Assembly: GCF_013623905.1 (NCBI RefSeq)
Contig: NZ_JABKDD010000012.1
Span: 43,394-107,393 of the forward strand
DNA: 64,000 nucleotides
From: Brevibacterium sediminis
GTDB lineage: Bacteria > Actinomycetota > Actinomycetes > Actinomycetales > Brevibacteriaceae
Direction: 5' to 3'
Shown: positions 35,492-44,052 of the stretch, piece after piece
Layout: every line of letters begins with the position of its first letter
Position numbering within the stretch: position 1 is the first letter of the stretch
The notes under the pieces: model-generated
What the model was told of the DNA's origin: nothing
Database searches by the model: none
What the model saw: the letters and a program-made list of their open reading frames with translations, nothing else
Made by a program: the position numbers and the translations under genes

Positions 35492-36676
35492 ATGTTCATG
35501 GACATCACTTGGCAGGATCCGGACACCGGTGCACACGGGTACGTCGTCATCGACACCCTCGTGCGCGGCACCGCTTCGGGCGGTCTGCGCATGCGCAAAG
35601 GCTGCACCCTCGAGGAGGTGCGCGGACTCGCCCAGGGGATGACCCGCAAGGAAGCGATCCATCTGCGCGAGGGCCGACACTATGTGCCCGTCGGCGGAGC
35701 CAAGGGCGGAATCGACTTCGACCCCCGCGCACCCGGAGCCAAGGACGTCCTCGAACGCTTCCTCGTCGACATCAACCCGATCATGCACGCCTACTGGGCC
35801 CTCGGCGAAGACCTCGGCGTTCGCCAGGACGACATCGACGAGATCCTCGCCCGCCGCGAACTCGGCTCGGGACTCTCCGCCGTCAACAAGCTCGTCGACG
35901 ATCCCGTCGCCGTCGAGGCCCGTGCGGAGAAGGCCTTCTCCGCCGTCGTCGACGGCGTCGCCCAGGACGAACTCGTCGGCGGCCTCGGTGTGGCCACCTC
36001 GGCGATTGCGGCCCTGCACGACGCCGGCCGCGACCCCAGCGAATCCACCGCCGTCATCCAAGGATTCGGCTCCATGGGCGGTGCCACCGCCCGCTATCTC
36101 GCCGAGGCGGGACTGCGCATCGTCGGCATCGCCGACGCCGACGGGTTCGTGTCCAACCCTGCCGGGCTCGACGTCGAAGCGCTGCTGGTCACCCGGGACC
36201 AGTTCGGCGGAATCGACCGCGAAGCGCTGCGCCCGGAGGACCGCGTCGGCGATCGCGACGACTGGCTCGCCGCCGACGCCGATGTCCTCGTCCCCGCGGC
36301 CGTGAGCTACTCGATCACGCCGGACAACTGCGACCGCATCACCGCCTCACTCATCGTCGAGGCCGCGAACATGCCTGTCCTGCCCGCGGCCGAAGAGACG
36401 CTGCTGGCTCGCGGCGTCATCGTCGTCCCGGACTTCCTCGCGAACTCGGCGACGAACGCCTGGTGGTGGTGGGTGACCTTCGGCGACGTCGACGGCAGCT
36501 GGGAGGACGGCCGCACCATCGTCACGACGACCCTGCGCGACCTCACCGCCGAAGTCCTCACCGCAGCTCGCGACCAGGGCATCAGTCCCCGGGGGGCCGC
36601 CCAGGCGAAGGTCGATGCGAATCTCGCCGCTTTGGGCGATCGTGCTGCCGCTGCCGTTTCGGTGACGGAAAGCTAG
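35492..36676 (+). CDS. Glu/Leu/Phe/Val dehydrogenase family protein
   Basis: About 394 residues. It would oxidatively deaminate an amino acid to the 2-oxo acid with NAD(P). The N-terminal dimerisation domain contains ASGGLRMRKGCTLEEVRGLA and the substrate-lysine motif VPVGGAKGGIDFDPRAPG. The C-terminal Rossmann domain has VIQGFGSMGGATARYLAEAG and VEAANMPVLPAAEETL. A Trp run (NAWWWWVTF) replaces the usual NGGGVTVSYFEW. This and the divergence of the first domain make the amino-acid preference unclear. ATG at 35492 follows GGGAG; 35498 is an alternative. It leads a four-gene operon with a 4-base gap to the next gene. Confidence 0.88.
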   Translation: MFMDITWQDPDTGAHGYVVIDTLVRGTASGGLRMRKGCTLEEVRGLAQGMTRKEAIHLREGRHYVPVGGAKGGIDFDPRAPGAKDVLERFLVDINPIMHAYWALGEDLGVRQDDIDEILARRELGSGLSAVNKLVDDPVAVEARAEKAFSAVVDGVAQDELVGGLGVATSAIAALHDAGRDPSESTAVIQGFGSMGGATARYLAEAGLRIVGIADADGFVSNPAGLDVEALLVTRDQFGGIDREALRPEDRVGDRDDWLAADADVLVPAAVSYSITPDNCDRITASLIVEAANMPVLPAAEETLLARGVIVVPDFLANSATNAWWWWVTFGDVDGSWEDGRTIVTTTLRDLTAEVLTAARDQGISPRGAAQAKVDANLAALGDRAAAAVSVTES

Positions 36677-36680
36677 CGAT

Positions 36681-38768
36681 ATGGACGCGTTCTTCGATCC
36701 CGGCAGCGTCGCCGTCCTTGGAGCATCGAACGATTCCAGCAAATGGGGTTTCTGGCTCGCCGCCGGAGCTCTGCGCGGGGCCGAGCGCCGCCGCGTCTAC
36801 CTCATCAACGCCACAGCCGGCTCGATCCAGGGCCAGCCGACGTACGCTCGCCTGAGAGACCTGCCGGAGACGCCCGAGCTGCTCGTCATCTCCGTGCCCG
36901 GCCCCACCGTGGCGGGAGTCGTCGCCGAAGCACTCGAGAACGGAGTGCGCGCCTTCCTCATCATCTCCGCCCGCGTCCCCGACGCCGACCAACTGGCTGC
37001 CACTATCCGTGAGACCGGCGGCCGCCTCATCGGCCCGAACTCGCTCGGGATCGTCGACTCACACGCCGATCTGCTCCTGGCCTGGGGCAACTTCATACCC
37101 GGAAGTCTCGCCGTGGTCACCCAGAGCGGCCAGCTCGGCACGGAGATCGCGACACTCGCGGCCCGCAGCGGACTCGGCGTCTCCCGATTCGCTTCGATCG
37201 GCGGACAGTCCGACGTCCGCGCCGCCGAGGTGCTCGGCACCCTCGTCGACGACCCCGCCACCGCTCAGGTCGCGCTCTACCTCGAATCCTTCACCGGCGG
37301 AGCCGCCCTCGTCTCAGCCCTCAAAGCCCTGCGCGCCGCCGGGAAGCCGACGATGATCCTGACTACAGGAGCCTCCAGTGCAGGAGCGCGTCTCGCGAGA
37401 TCCCACACCGGATCGATGACCTCGGCCATGGACACCGTCGATGCCGCCTGCCGGGCCGCCGGCGCCATCCGCCTGGCCACCCCCGGACAACTCGTCGAAC
37501 TCGCCGGATTCTTCGCCTCCGCCTGGCTGCCGAAAGACCGGCGCATCGGTGTGCTCTCCGACTCGGGCGGACAGGGAGCGATCGCCGCCGACACCGCCGA
37601 GAGCTGGGGACTCGACGTGCGCGAACTCAGCGCCGGCGCTGCCGGACGCGTGAGCGAACTGCTGCCCGAGGCCGACCACATCGTTAATCCCATCGACCTC
37701 GACGGCGCAGGAGAGAAGAACCTTGATGTCTATGCTGACCTCGCCGAGGTGCTGCTGACCGATACGGACATCGACGCTGTCGTCGTCTCCGGATACTTCG
37801 GCTGCTACGGCGAGGACGTCCCCGACCTGCGCGACCGAGAACTGGCTGTCGTCGATCGTCTGGGCGAGCTCGTCGCCGAGGCGAAGAAGCCCGTCATCGT
37901 CCACTCGATGAGCGCATCGTCGCCCGCCGTCACCCACCTCTGGGAGCTCGGCATACCCGCCTACACCTCCATCGAAGCGGCCATGCGCGTGCTCGCCCGC
38001 GCCGGCTTCTACGCCGCCCATTCGGGTCGGCTCACCGAATCCCTCGAACTCACCGGCCCCGTCACCCCGTGGGGCACCGGATACGCGGCCGCTCGAGCAG
38101 TGATCGAGGGCGCTGGGATTCCCGTCCCTGCCGCTGTGACTGTGGGCAGCGTGGGCCCGGGGGAGTCCCGTGCACCCGCCGAGGCGGCCAAGGCGTCCGA
38201 ACTCAGACCGCCGTTCGCGCTCAAGGCCGGATGGCCCGCCCACAAGACCGAGGTCGGCGGCATCGCCCTGGGACTGAGCGATCTCCCCGCAGTCGAAACG
38301 GCATACGCGGACATGGTGGGTCGCCTCGGCGAGGGTGAGTACATCCTCGAGGAGATGGACACGCGCGATCACGTCGTCGAGATCCTCGTCGGGGGTCGGC
38401 AGGACGAAAACTTCGGGCCGCTCGTCATCGTGGCCGCCGGCGGGACAGAGACCGAACTCTTCGCCGACACGTGGCTCGAACTCGCCCCCGTCACCCACAC
38501 CGAAGCCTTGGACATGATCTCGCGACTGAGCTGCTCGCGGCTGCTCACCGGATGGCGGGGCAGACCCGCCGCGGATATCGACGCCCTCGCCGAAATCATC
38601 GTCGCGGTATCCAGAATGGTGGCCGGGAACAACGCCATCGCCGAGATCGAGATCAACCCGGTGCGAGTCGCTCCGGACAGCGCCTTGGCCGTCGACGCAC
38701 TCGTCGTGACGACGGAGAACCCGACCGCAGAGAACGTGCCAGCAGAGAAACCGAACAGCGAGGAATGA
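36681..38768 (+). CDS. ADP-forming acyl-CoA synthetase (acetate--CoA ligase family)
   Basis: A 695-residue single-chain fusion of the alpha and beta parts of NDP-forming acyl-CoA synthetase. It has a CoA-binding domain (VAVLGASNDSSKWGFWLAAG), a flavodoxin-like ligase domain (VVTQSGQLGTEIATLAARSG) with the phosphohistidine loop ARSHTGSM, and a C-terminal ATP-grasp domain (FALKAGWPAHKTEVGGIALG, AEIEINPVRV). It would convert an organic acid plus CoA and ATP to acyl-CoA plus ADP, or the reverse. Placement between an amino-acid dehydrogenase and a ThDP enzyme suggests branched or aryl acids from amino-acid breakdown. The next gene starts two bases after the stop. Confidence 0.88.
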   Translation: MDAFFDPGSVAVLGASNDSSKWGFWLAAGALRGAERRRVYLINATAGSIQGQPTYARLRDLPETPELLVISVPGPTVAGVVAEALENGVRAFLIISARVPDADQLAATIRETGGRLIGPNSLGIVDSHADLLLAWGNFIPGSLAVVTQSGQLGTEIATLAARSGLGVSRFASIGGQSDVRAAEVLGTLVDDPATAQVALYLESFTGGAALVSALKALRAAGKPTMILTTGASSAGARLARSHTGSMTSAMDTVDAACRAAGAIRLATPGQLVELAGFFASAWLPKDRRIGVLSDSGGQGAIAADTAESWGLDVRELSAGAAGRVSELLPEADHIVNPIDLDGAGEKNLDVYADLAEVLLTDTDIDAVVVSGYFGCYGEDVPDLRDRELAVVDRLGELVAEAKKPVIVHSMSASSPAVTHLWELGIPAYTSIEAAMRVLARAGFYAAHSGRLTESLELTGPVTPWGTGYAAARAVIEGAGIPVPAAVTVGSVGPGESRAPAEAAKASELRPPFALKAGWPAHKTEVGGIALGLSDLPAVETAYADMVGRLGEGEYILEEMDTRDHVVEILVGGRQDENFGPLVIVAAGGTETELFADTWLELAPVTHTEALDMISRLSCSRLLTGWRGRPAADIDALAEIIVAVSRMVAGNNAIAEIEINPVRVAPDSALAVDALVVTTENPTAENVPAEKPNSEE

Positions 38769-38770
38769 GA

Positions 38771-40405
38771 ATGGACCAGACGACCATCACCGGCGGAGCA
38801 CACCTGGCTCGTGCGCTCCAGGCCGAAGGGATCACCCGCGTCTTCGGAATCCCCGGCACCCACAACCTCGAGATCTTCGCGCAGCTGAGCGCCGCAGGCA
38901 TCGACATCGTCTCACCTCGCCACGAGCAGGGCGCGGGCTACATGGCCGATGGAGCCGCCCGCGTCACCGGCGAGGTGCAGGTCATCGTCACGACCACCGG
39001 GCCGGCCGCACTCAACGCACTCACCGCCCTGCTGCAGTCCTTCACCGATTCCGTGCCCGTCCTCCTCATCACCCCCGGCATGCCGTTGACCCACCCCGGC
39101 CGCGGGAACGGACTCCTTCACGAAGTGCGCAACCAGTCCGCGGCCCTCTCGGCGGTACTGACCGAGGTCATGCGGGTCACGAGCCCCGGCGAGGTGTCGC
39201 TGGCCGTCGGGCAGACGCTGTCGGCGATGCGCTCAGGCCGGCCCCGCCCGGCCGCCATCGAGATCCCCCTCGACCTCATCGAAGACGCCGGCCCGGGACA
39301 GCTCCATCCGTCCGTGACCCGGGCGCTGCCGGCTCCCGTGTCCTCGGAGATCGATGCTGCCGCCGAGGCGATCGCCGGCTCGAATCGACCGCTCATCATC
39401 GCCGGGGCCGGAGCACACGGAGCAGGAGCGGAGGTCGCAGCTCTGGCTGAGACGCTCGGAGCGGGAATCGTCCTGTCCTCGAACGCGAAGGGACTCGTCG
39501 ATGACCGCGCCGAGACCACCATCGGCGCCGTCGGGGTCCTCGAGCTGCTTCCCGAACTCACAAGCGATGCCGATGCGGTCATCGCGATCGGTACGGAACT
39601 GGCACCCAGTGACTTCTGGCCGGAACCCCTGCCGCTGCCCGACACCGTGGTGCGCATCGACATCGACGAAGTGCAGATGCTCACGAACGCGACCGTCACC
39701 CATCCGATCCTCGCCGCCGCGAAGAACGCGACAGCGGCCCTGAACGAACAAGTGTCAGCGCTGCGGACGGAGTCCGCGACCGCCGCCGCACGGAACTGGA
39801 CGGCCGGCTGGAAGAGCAGGGCCGCCTCGGCGATGGAAACCGGCGGCCGACCTTGGGCCGATCTGTCGGCCGCACTCACAGCGTTCGCGGAATCGGACAC
39901 CTCACCGCTCTTCGTCGCAGCGGATTCGACGATGGCCTGCTATTACGGGGTGCAGACCGGGTGGAAAGCTCGCTCCGGTGACCGGTTCCTCTACCCGGCC
40001 GGGGCAGGCACGCTCGGTTACGGGCTGCCCGCCGGCATCGGTGCGAAACTCGCTGCTCCGCAGGCCAGAGTGGTCGCGGTGGAAGGCGATGGGGGATCGA
40101 TGTTCACGATCGCCGAACTCGCCGCGGCCGTGCAGGCGGGCGTGCGGATGTGCCTCATCGTCGTCGATAACGGCGGGTACGGGGAGATCCGCAATGAGAT
40201 GGAGGACCGCGGGGACACTCCGTCAGGGGTGAAGCTCACCGGGCCGGATTTCCCGGCACTCGCGCAGGCGATGGGGGCACGCGGAATCCACGTCGACGGC
40301 GCGGACGCGCTGCTGGCCGCGCTCAGCGAGGCGGAGGCAGCGGTCGGCCCGACGCTCATCCACATCACCGAGGATTCCCGGGCCGGAGCGGACATGCTCG
40401 ACTGA
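38771..40405 (+). CDS. Thiamine diphosphate-dependent 2-oxoacid decarboxylase-like enzyme
   Basis: 544 residues with the three-domain ThDP layout of acetolactate synthase and decarboxylases. The N-terminal catalytic Glu is in SPRHEQGAGYMADGAARVTG. A central domain (GAGAHGAGAEVAALAETLG) follows, and the C-terminal ThDP/Mg motif is GDGGSMFTIAELAAAVQAG ending VVDNGGYGEIRNEM. It most resembles the unassigned 'thiamine pyrophosphate-binding protein' group that includes 5-guanidino-2-oxopentanoate decarboxylase (AruI), rather than IlvB. ATG at 38771 sits eight bases after GAGG; another ATG is at 38765. In this operon it would decarboxylate the 2-oxo acid from the dehydrogenase. Substrate uncertain. 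Confidence 0.82.
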   Translation: MDQTTITGGAHLARALQAEGITRVFGIPGTHNLEIFAQLSAAGIDIVSPRHEQGAGYMADGAARVTGEVQVIVTTTGPAALNALTALLQSFTDSVPVLLITPGMPLTHPGRGNGLLHEVRNQSAALSAVLTEVMRVTSPGEVSLAVGQTLSAMRSGRPRPAAIEIPLDLIEDAGPGQLHPSVTRALPAPVSSEIDAAAEAIAGSNRPLIIAGAGAHGAGAEVAALAETLGAGIVLSSNAKGLVDDRAETTIGAVGVLELLPELTSDADAVIAIGTELAPSDFWPEPLPLPDTVVRIDIDEVQMLTNATVTHPILAAAKNATAALNEQVSALRTESATAAARNWTAGWKSRAASAMETGGRPWADLSAALTAFAESDTSPLFVAADSTMACYYGVQTGWKARSGDRFLYPAGAGTLGYGLPAGIGAKLAAPQARVVAVEGDGGSMFTIAELAAAVQAGVRMCLIVVDNGGYGEIRNEMEDRGDTPSGVKLTGPDFPALAQAMGARGIHVDGADALLAALSEAEAAVGPTLIHITEDSRAGADMLD

Positions 40406-40475
40406 CCGGGGACGAGGGACGTCGGCCGGGCGCAGTGAGGCGCCCGACCTCCACTGACACTTCGAAGGAGAACTG

Positions 40476-41642
40476 ATGAGCTACACACCTTGGCCGCTGA
40501 GCGATGAACAGCATGACATCCTCGACCTCGTGCGCGGATTCGCCCACGACACGATCCGCCCGGCCGGTCGCCGCGTCGACGAGGCCGACACCGAATCGCC
40601 CGTCGACATCTTTGCGGCGGCAGCACGGCTCGGGATCACCGACTTCATGATTCCCGAGGAATACGGCGGCGGCGGATTCACCGATGTCTTCACTCAGTGC
40701 CTTGTCCAGGAACAGCTGTGCTTCGGGGATCCGGGCATCGGGAACTTCGTGTGTTCGAACGGCTTCTTCGCCGACCCGATTCTCGCATTGGGCACGCCGG
40801 AGCAGAAGGAGGAGTGGCTGCGCCCGCTGACTGGAGCAGACCCGAAGATCACGGCGCTGGCAACGACCGAACCCGGATCCGGATCGGACTCGGCTTCGAT
40901 CATGACCCGGGCGGATGCCGTCGACGGTGGATACGTGCTCAACGGGCAGAAAGCCTGGATCTCGAACGCGGGGCTCGCCGATTTCTACGTTGTCTTCGCC
41001 AAGACGGACTCGAGCCGGCGCTCTCGCGGAATCAGCGCATTCCTGCTGCCCAGGGAGACCGAGGGGATGGAGTTCGGTGCGCCGATGAAGAAGATGGGAC
41101 AGCGAGCCATCGTGTGTCGGGAGATCTTCTTCTCCGACGCATTCGTGCCCACGTTGGGCCGCCTCGGCGAGGAGGGGCAGGGCTTCTACGGACTCATGCG
41201 CACCTTCGACATCTCTCGGGTGGTGCTCGGTGCTGCGGCGCTCGGCACGGCACGGGCGGCCTTCGAATATGCGCGTGACTATGCGCGGGAGCGCACGCAG
41301 TTCGGGACGAAGATCATCGATCATCAGGCCGTCGCGTTCCGGCTGGCGGACATGTCCTCGCGGATCGATGCGGCGTGGCTGCAGGTGCTCAATGCGGCGC
41401 GGATGCTCGACGCCGGCGATGCCGTTGATCGACAGCGGATGACGGCCGCGGCGGCGATGGCGAAGCTGAACGCCTCGGAGACGGCCATGTTCTGCACCTG
41501 GGCGGCCGTGCAGACCCTCGGCGGATGGGGGTATTCGCGAGAGCATCCCGTCGAGCAGTGGATGCGCGATGCCAAGCTCGAGGAGATCGAGGAGGGCACC
41601 TCGGACATCATGCGGCTGCTCATCTCACGCAACCTCGGGTGA
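40476..41642 (+). CDS. Acyl-CoA dehydrogenase
   Basis: A 388-residue FAD enzyme that introduces the alpha-beta double bond into acyl-CoA. Motifs: ALATTEPGSGSDSASIMTRA, GYVLNGQKAWISNAGLADFY, and the C-terminal EEIEEGTSDIMRLLISRNLG with the catalytic Glu. REIFFSDAFVP and AREYARERTQFG-like DYARERTQFGTKI also match. It ends the operon after a 70-base gap with a GAAGGAG site, and would act on the acyl-CoA made by the ADP-forming synthetase. Chain-length or branch specificity cannot be read. Confidence 0.9.
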   Translation: MSYTPWPLSDEQHDILDLVRGFAHDTIRPAGRRVDEADTESPVDIFAAAARLGITDFMIPEEYGGGGFTDVFTQCLVQEQLCFGDPGIGNFVCSNGFFADPILALGTPEQKEEWLRPLTGADPKITALATTEPGSGSDSASIMTRADAVDGGYVLNGQKAWISNAGLADFYVVFAKTDSSRRSRGISAFLLPRETEGMEFGAPMKKMGQRAIVCREIFFSDAFVPTLGRLGEEGQGFYGLMRTFDISRVVLGAAALGTARAAFEYARDYARERTQFGTKIIDHQAVAFRLADMSSRIDAAWLQVLNAARMLDAGDAVDRQRMTAAAAMAKLNASETAMFCTWAAVQTLGGWGYSREHPVEQWMRDAKLEEIEEGTSDIMRLLISRNLG

Positions 41643-41765
41643 AGTCACTCGGCGTCATATGGAATAGACCCGACGGACCCCTTGTTGTCCGAGATGAGAC
41701 CCTGGGATAGGGTCGAAATGAAGCCACCGATGTGGTGGTCATCAAATCTGATCAGGAGGAATCTC

Positions 41766-42392
41766 ATGGCTGAGCAGTACACACTTCCGGAACTGCCCTA
41801 CGACTACTCCGCTCTTGAGCCGCACATCTCGGCTCGCATCATGGAGCTGCACCACGACAAGCACCACGCCACCTACGTCAAGGGCGCCAACACCGCCGTT
41901 GAGCAGCTGGCCGAAGCCCGCGAATCCGGCAACCTCGCCAATGTGCCGAAGCTGACCCGCGACCTCGCGTTCAACCTGGGCGGCCACGTCAACCACTCGA
42001 TCTTCTGGAACAACATGTCCCCGGACGGTGGAGACAAGCCGGTCGGTGAACTCGCCGCAGCCATCGACGACCAGTTCGGTTCGTTCGACAAGTTCCGCGA
42101 GCACTTCACCACCGCGGCCACCACGATCCAGGGCTCCGGCTGGGCCGTCCTCGTCTACGACCAGCTCGGCGGAAACCTCTTCATCGAGCAGCTCAAGGAC
42201 CAGCAGTCCGACATCCAGCTCGGCGGCACCCCGGTTCTGCAGCTCGACATGTGGGAGCACGCCTTCTACCTCGACTACCAGAACGTCAAGCCCGACTACG
42301 TCAAGGCTTGGTGGAACATCGTCAACTGGGCAGACGCCGGCGCACGCTTCGACCGCGCAGTCGCTCAGACCAAGGGCCTCCTCCTCGGCTGA
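41766..42392 (+). CDS. sodA: Superoxide dismutase, Mn/Fe type
   Basis: Converts superoxide to peroxide and oxygen. 208 residues: [37 protein letters not shown] (first metal His), [17 protein letters not shown] (second His), and [20 protein letters not shown] (Asp and third His). The GGGWAVLV-like [15 protein letters not shown] is consistent with the Mn/Fe family; a choice between metals is not possible from sequence alone, though Mn is common in actinobacteria. ATG follows AGGAGGAATCTC. A perfect 52-bp palindrome lies just after the stop. Confidence 0.97.
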   Translation: MAEQYTLPELPYDYSALEPHISARIMELHHDKHHATYVKGANTAVEQLAEARESGNLANVPKLTRDLAFNLGGHVNHSIFWNNMSPDGGDKPVGELAAAIDDQFGSFDKFREHFTTAATTIQGSGWAVLVYDQLGGNLFIEQLKDQQSDIQLGGTPVLQLDMWEHAFYLDYQNVKPDYVKAWWNIVNWADAGARFDRAVAQTKGLLLG

Positions 42393-42400
42393 GACCCCAA

Positions 42401-42460
42401 TTGCTACCTGACGGCGGCCCAGCAACCTCGCGCGAGGTTGCTGGGCCGCCGTCAGGTTGT
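42401..42460. repeat. Dispersed long palindrome, copy 2 (perfect 52 bp)
   Basis: Positions 42406-42457 are a perfect 52-base palindrome, 26 bases per arm with no loop. The left arm opens ACCTGACGGCGGCCCAGC and continues AACCTCGC. It begins nine bases after the sodA stop. Same family as copies at 17.6 and 43.1 kb. Here the next gene is co-directional. Confidence 0.9.
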
Positions 42461-42502
42461 TTGAGACCTCGGAGCGGGCGCTGGCGGACCGGCGACTGCG
42501 GA

Positions 42503-42508
42503 TAAGGT
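42503..42508 (+). promoter_or_regulatory. -10-like hexamer for leaderless acetyltransferase
   Basis: TAAGGT ends six bases before the ATG at 42515; no Shine-Dalgarno is present. Confidence 0.45.
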
Positions 42509-42514
42509 GGCCGG

Positions 42515-43084
42515 ATGAGCGCAATTCTCCGACCCTGGCAGTCAGGCGCTTCGGGTGATGCCGAGGCGTTGGCTGAGGTGTATGAGCGGGCCGATGACGC
42601 ACTGCTCAGCAACATCCCCGACGACCGCACGATCGGTGGTGCCCAGACATGGCTGGAGACCATCACCGACGCCGAGGCAGCCGGTGACCTCTGCGCTCGG
42701 GCGATCATTGATGACGGTGACCGTTCAGGGCGACGAATCCTTGGAAACGTCATGGCCTCCGGGATCGAACGCCGGCACTCGAGCGCGTGGATCTCCTATT
42801 GGTCCGTGGCCGAAGCACGCGGCCAGGGCCTGGTGTCGGCAGCGCTGCGCAGCCTCGTCGACCTCCTCCACGACGAACTCGGGATCTACCGGCTCGAACT
42901 CGGCTACCGGGTGAACAACCCGGCTTCGGCGGCAGTCGCGAGGAACGCGGGTTTCATCGTCGAAGGCCGCGAACGAGAGAAACTCCTTTACGACGGCATC
43001 AGATACGACACCGAGGTCTGCGCTCGGCTGAGTGGAGACCCGCGGCACCGTGGACCGCGCATACCGTTCGACCCACCTCGTTGA
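42515..43084 (+). CDS. GNAT family acetyltransferase (RimJ/RimL-like)
   Basis: 189 residues with the RimJ/RimL-type GNAT layout: LRPWQSGASGDAEALAEVYE at the N-terminus, WISYWSVAEARGQGLVSAAL (strand 4 and the acetyl-CoA Q/R-x-x-G-x-G/A loop, here ARGQGLVSAAL), and RLELGYRVNNPASAAVARNA ending in GFIVEGREREKLLYDGIRYD. Acceptor unknown (protein N-termini or antibiotics are typical). It is flanked on both sides by copies of the long palindrome. The start has a -10-like hexamer six bases away and no ribosome binding site. Confidence 0.88.
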   Translation: MSAILRPWQSGASGDAEALAEVYERADDALLSNIPDDRTIGGAQTWLETITDAEAAGDLCARAIIDDGDRSGRRILGNVMASGIERRHSSAWISYWSVAEARGQGLVSAALRSLVDLLHDELGIYRLELGYRVNNPASAAVARNAGFIVEGREREKLLYDGIRYDTEVCARLSGDPRHRGPRIPFDPPR

Positions 43085-43105
43085 CCCCGCATCGTCCCCT
43101 CCAGA

Positions 43106-43163
43106 ACTACCTGACGGCGGCCCAGCAACCTCGCGCCAGGTTGCTGCGCCGCCGTCAGGTAGT
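43106..43163. repeat. Dispersed long palindrome, copy 3
   Basis: Same element as at 17.6 and 42.4 kb. Arms from ACTACCTGACGGCGGC (43106) pair with GCCGCCGTCAGGTAGT (ending 43163). Two mismatched positions in the inner part make it imperfect. It lies 22 bases after the acetyltransferase stop. Confidence 0.85.
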
Positions 43164-43216
43164 AATTGGGAGTGTTCGGATGGTCACTGGATGTGAAGAG
43201 AACTGCCGAGGGTCGC

Positions 43217-43222
43217 TAGACT
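43217..43222 (+). promoter_or_regulatory. Putative -10 box for dapB
   Basis: TAGACT in the gap between palindrome copy 3 and dapB; it predicts a leader of about 75 bases ending in the AAGGAG site. Confidence 0.4.
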
Positions 43223-43305
43223 GACTGGCGGAGATCGTTCCGGTCGTCTCGCCTCGGCCCGACCGGCACACCTCGCAGGGATCATCGCACAAGGAGTCAC
43301 AGCAT

Positions 43306-44052
43306 ATGAGCATTCGCGTAGCCGTCATCGGAGCCAAGGGTCGGATGGGATCCCACGCCGTCGATGCGATCAACGACGCCGAAGGACTCGAACTCGTCGC
43401 CGCACTCGGCAGCAGCGATTCGCTGGAGACCCTGCTCGAGAAGAACATCGACGTCGCCGTCGAACTGACCGTTCCCAAATCCACCGAGGACAATGTCACC
43501 TTCCTCGTCGAGAACGGCATCGACACCGTCGTTGGCACCACCGGCTGGGACAACGACCGCCTGGCCCGACTCGAAGCCACGCTGAAGAACCACCCGGAGA
43601 CTGCGGTGCTCATCGCCCCGAACTTCTCGATCGGTGCCGTCCTGGCCATGCGCTTCGCCGAGCTCGCGGCCCCCTACTTCGACTCGGCCGAAGTCGTCGA
43701 GATCCACCACACCCGCAAACTCGACGCCCCGTCCGGCACGGCGAACCACACGGCCCAGCGCATCGCCGCCGCCCGCAATGCCGCCGGTCTGCCCGCCGTT
43801 CCCGACTCCACCGAATCCGATCCGCAGGGTGCACGCGGTGCCGTCATCGACGGAATCCACGTCCACGCCATCCGTCAGCAGGGCATGAATGCCCACGAGG
43901 AGATCCTCTTCGGTTCCGACGGCGAAGCCCTGACCATCCGCACGGACTCGCACTCCACCTCGGCGTTCATGCCCGGCATCGTCACCGCCGTGCGGTCCAT
44001 CGCCGATTACACGGGGCTCATCCACGGCCTCGAGAACATGCTCGACCTCTGA
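43306..44052 (+). CDS. dapB: 4-hydroxy-tetrahydrodipicolinate reductase
   Basis: Second dedicated step of lysine and meso-diaminopimelate synthesis, using NAD(P)H. 248 residues, typical for actinobacteria. Motifs: IRVAVIGAKGRMGSHAVDAI (cofactor loop), VGTTGWDNDRLARLE, APNFSIGAVLAMRFAELAAP, and the substrate signature EIHHTRKLDAPSGTANHTAQ. DAP is the usual cross-linking residue in Brevibacterium peptidoglycan (known for the genus). ATG follows AAGGAGTCACAGCAT. dapA is 7 kb downstream. The stop overlaps the next gene's start by one base. Confidence 0.97.
   Translation: MSIRVAVIGAKGRMGSHAVDAINDAEGLELVAALGSSDSLETLLEKNIDVAVELTVPKSTEDNVTFLVENGIDTVVGTTGWDNDRLARLEATLKNHPETAVLIAPNFSIGAVLAMRFAELAAPYFDSAEVVEIHHTRKLDAPSGTANHTAQRIAAARNAAGLPAVPDSTESDPQGARGAVIDGIHVHAIRQQGMNAHEEILFGSDGEALTIRTDSHSTSAFMPGIVTAVRSIADYTGLIHGLENMLDL

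Noticed and set aside
38471..38770. Upstream extension of the ThDP enzyme
   Set aside because: It would overlap 300 bases of the acyl-CoA synthetase; the ATG at 38771 has a proper ribosome binding site and homologous N-terminus.
42401..43163. The palindromes as ends of an insertion sequence carrying the GNAT gene
   Set aside because: No transposase, no target-site duplication, and a third copy lies alone at 17.6 kb. A repeat/terminator family is the simpler reading.
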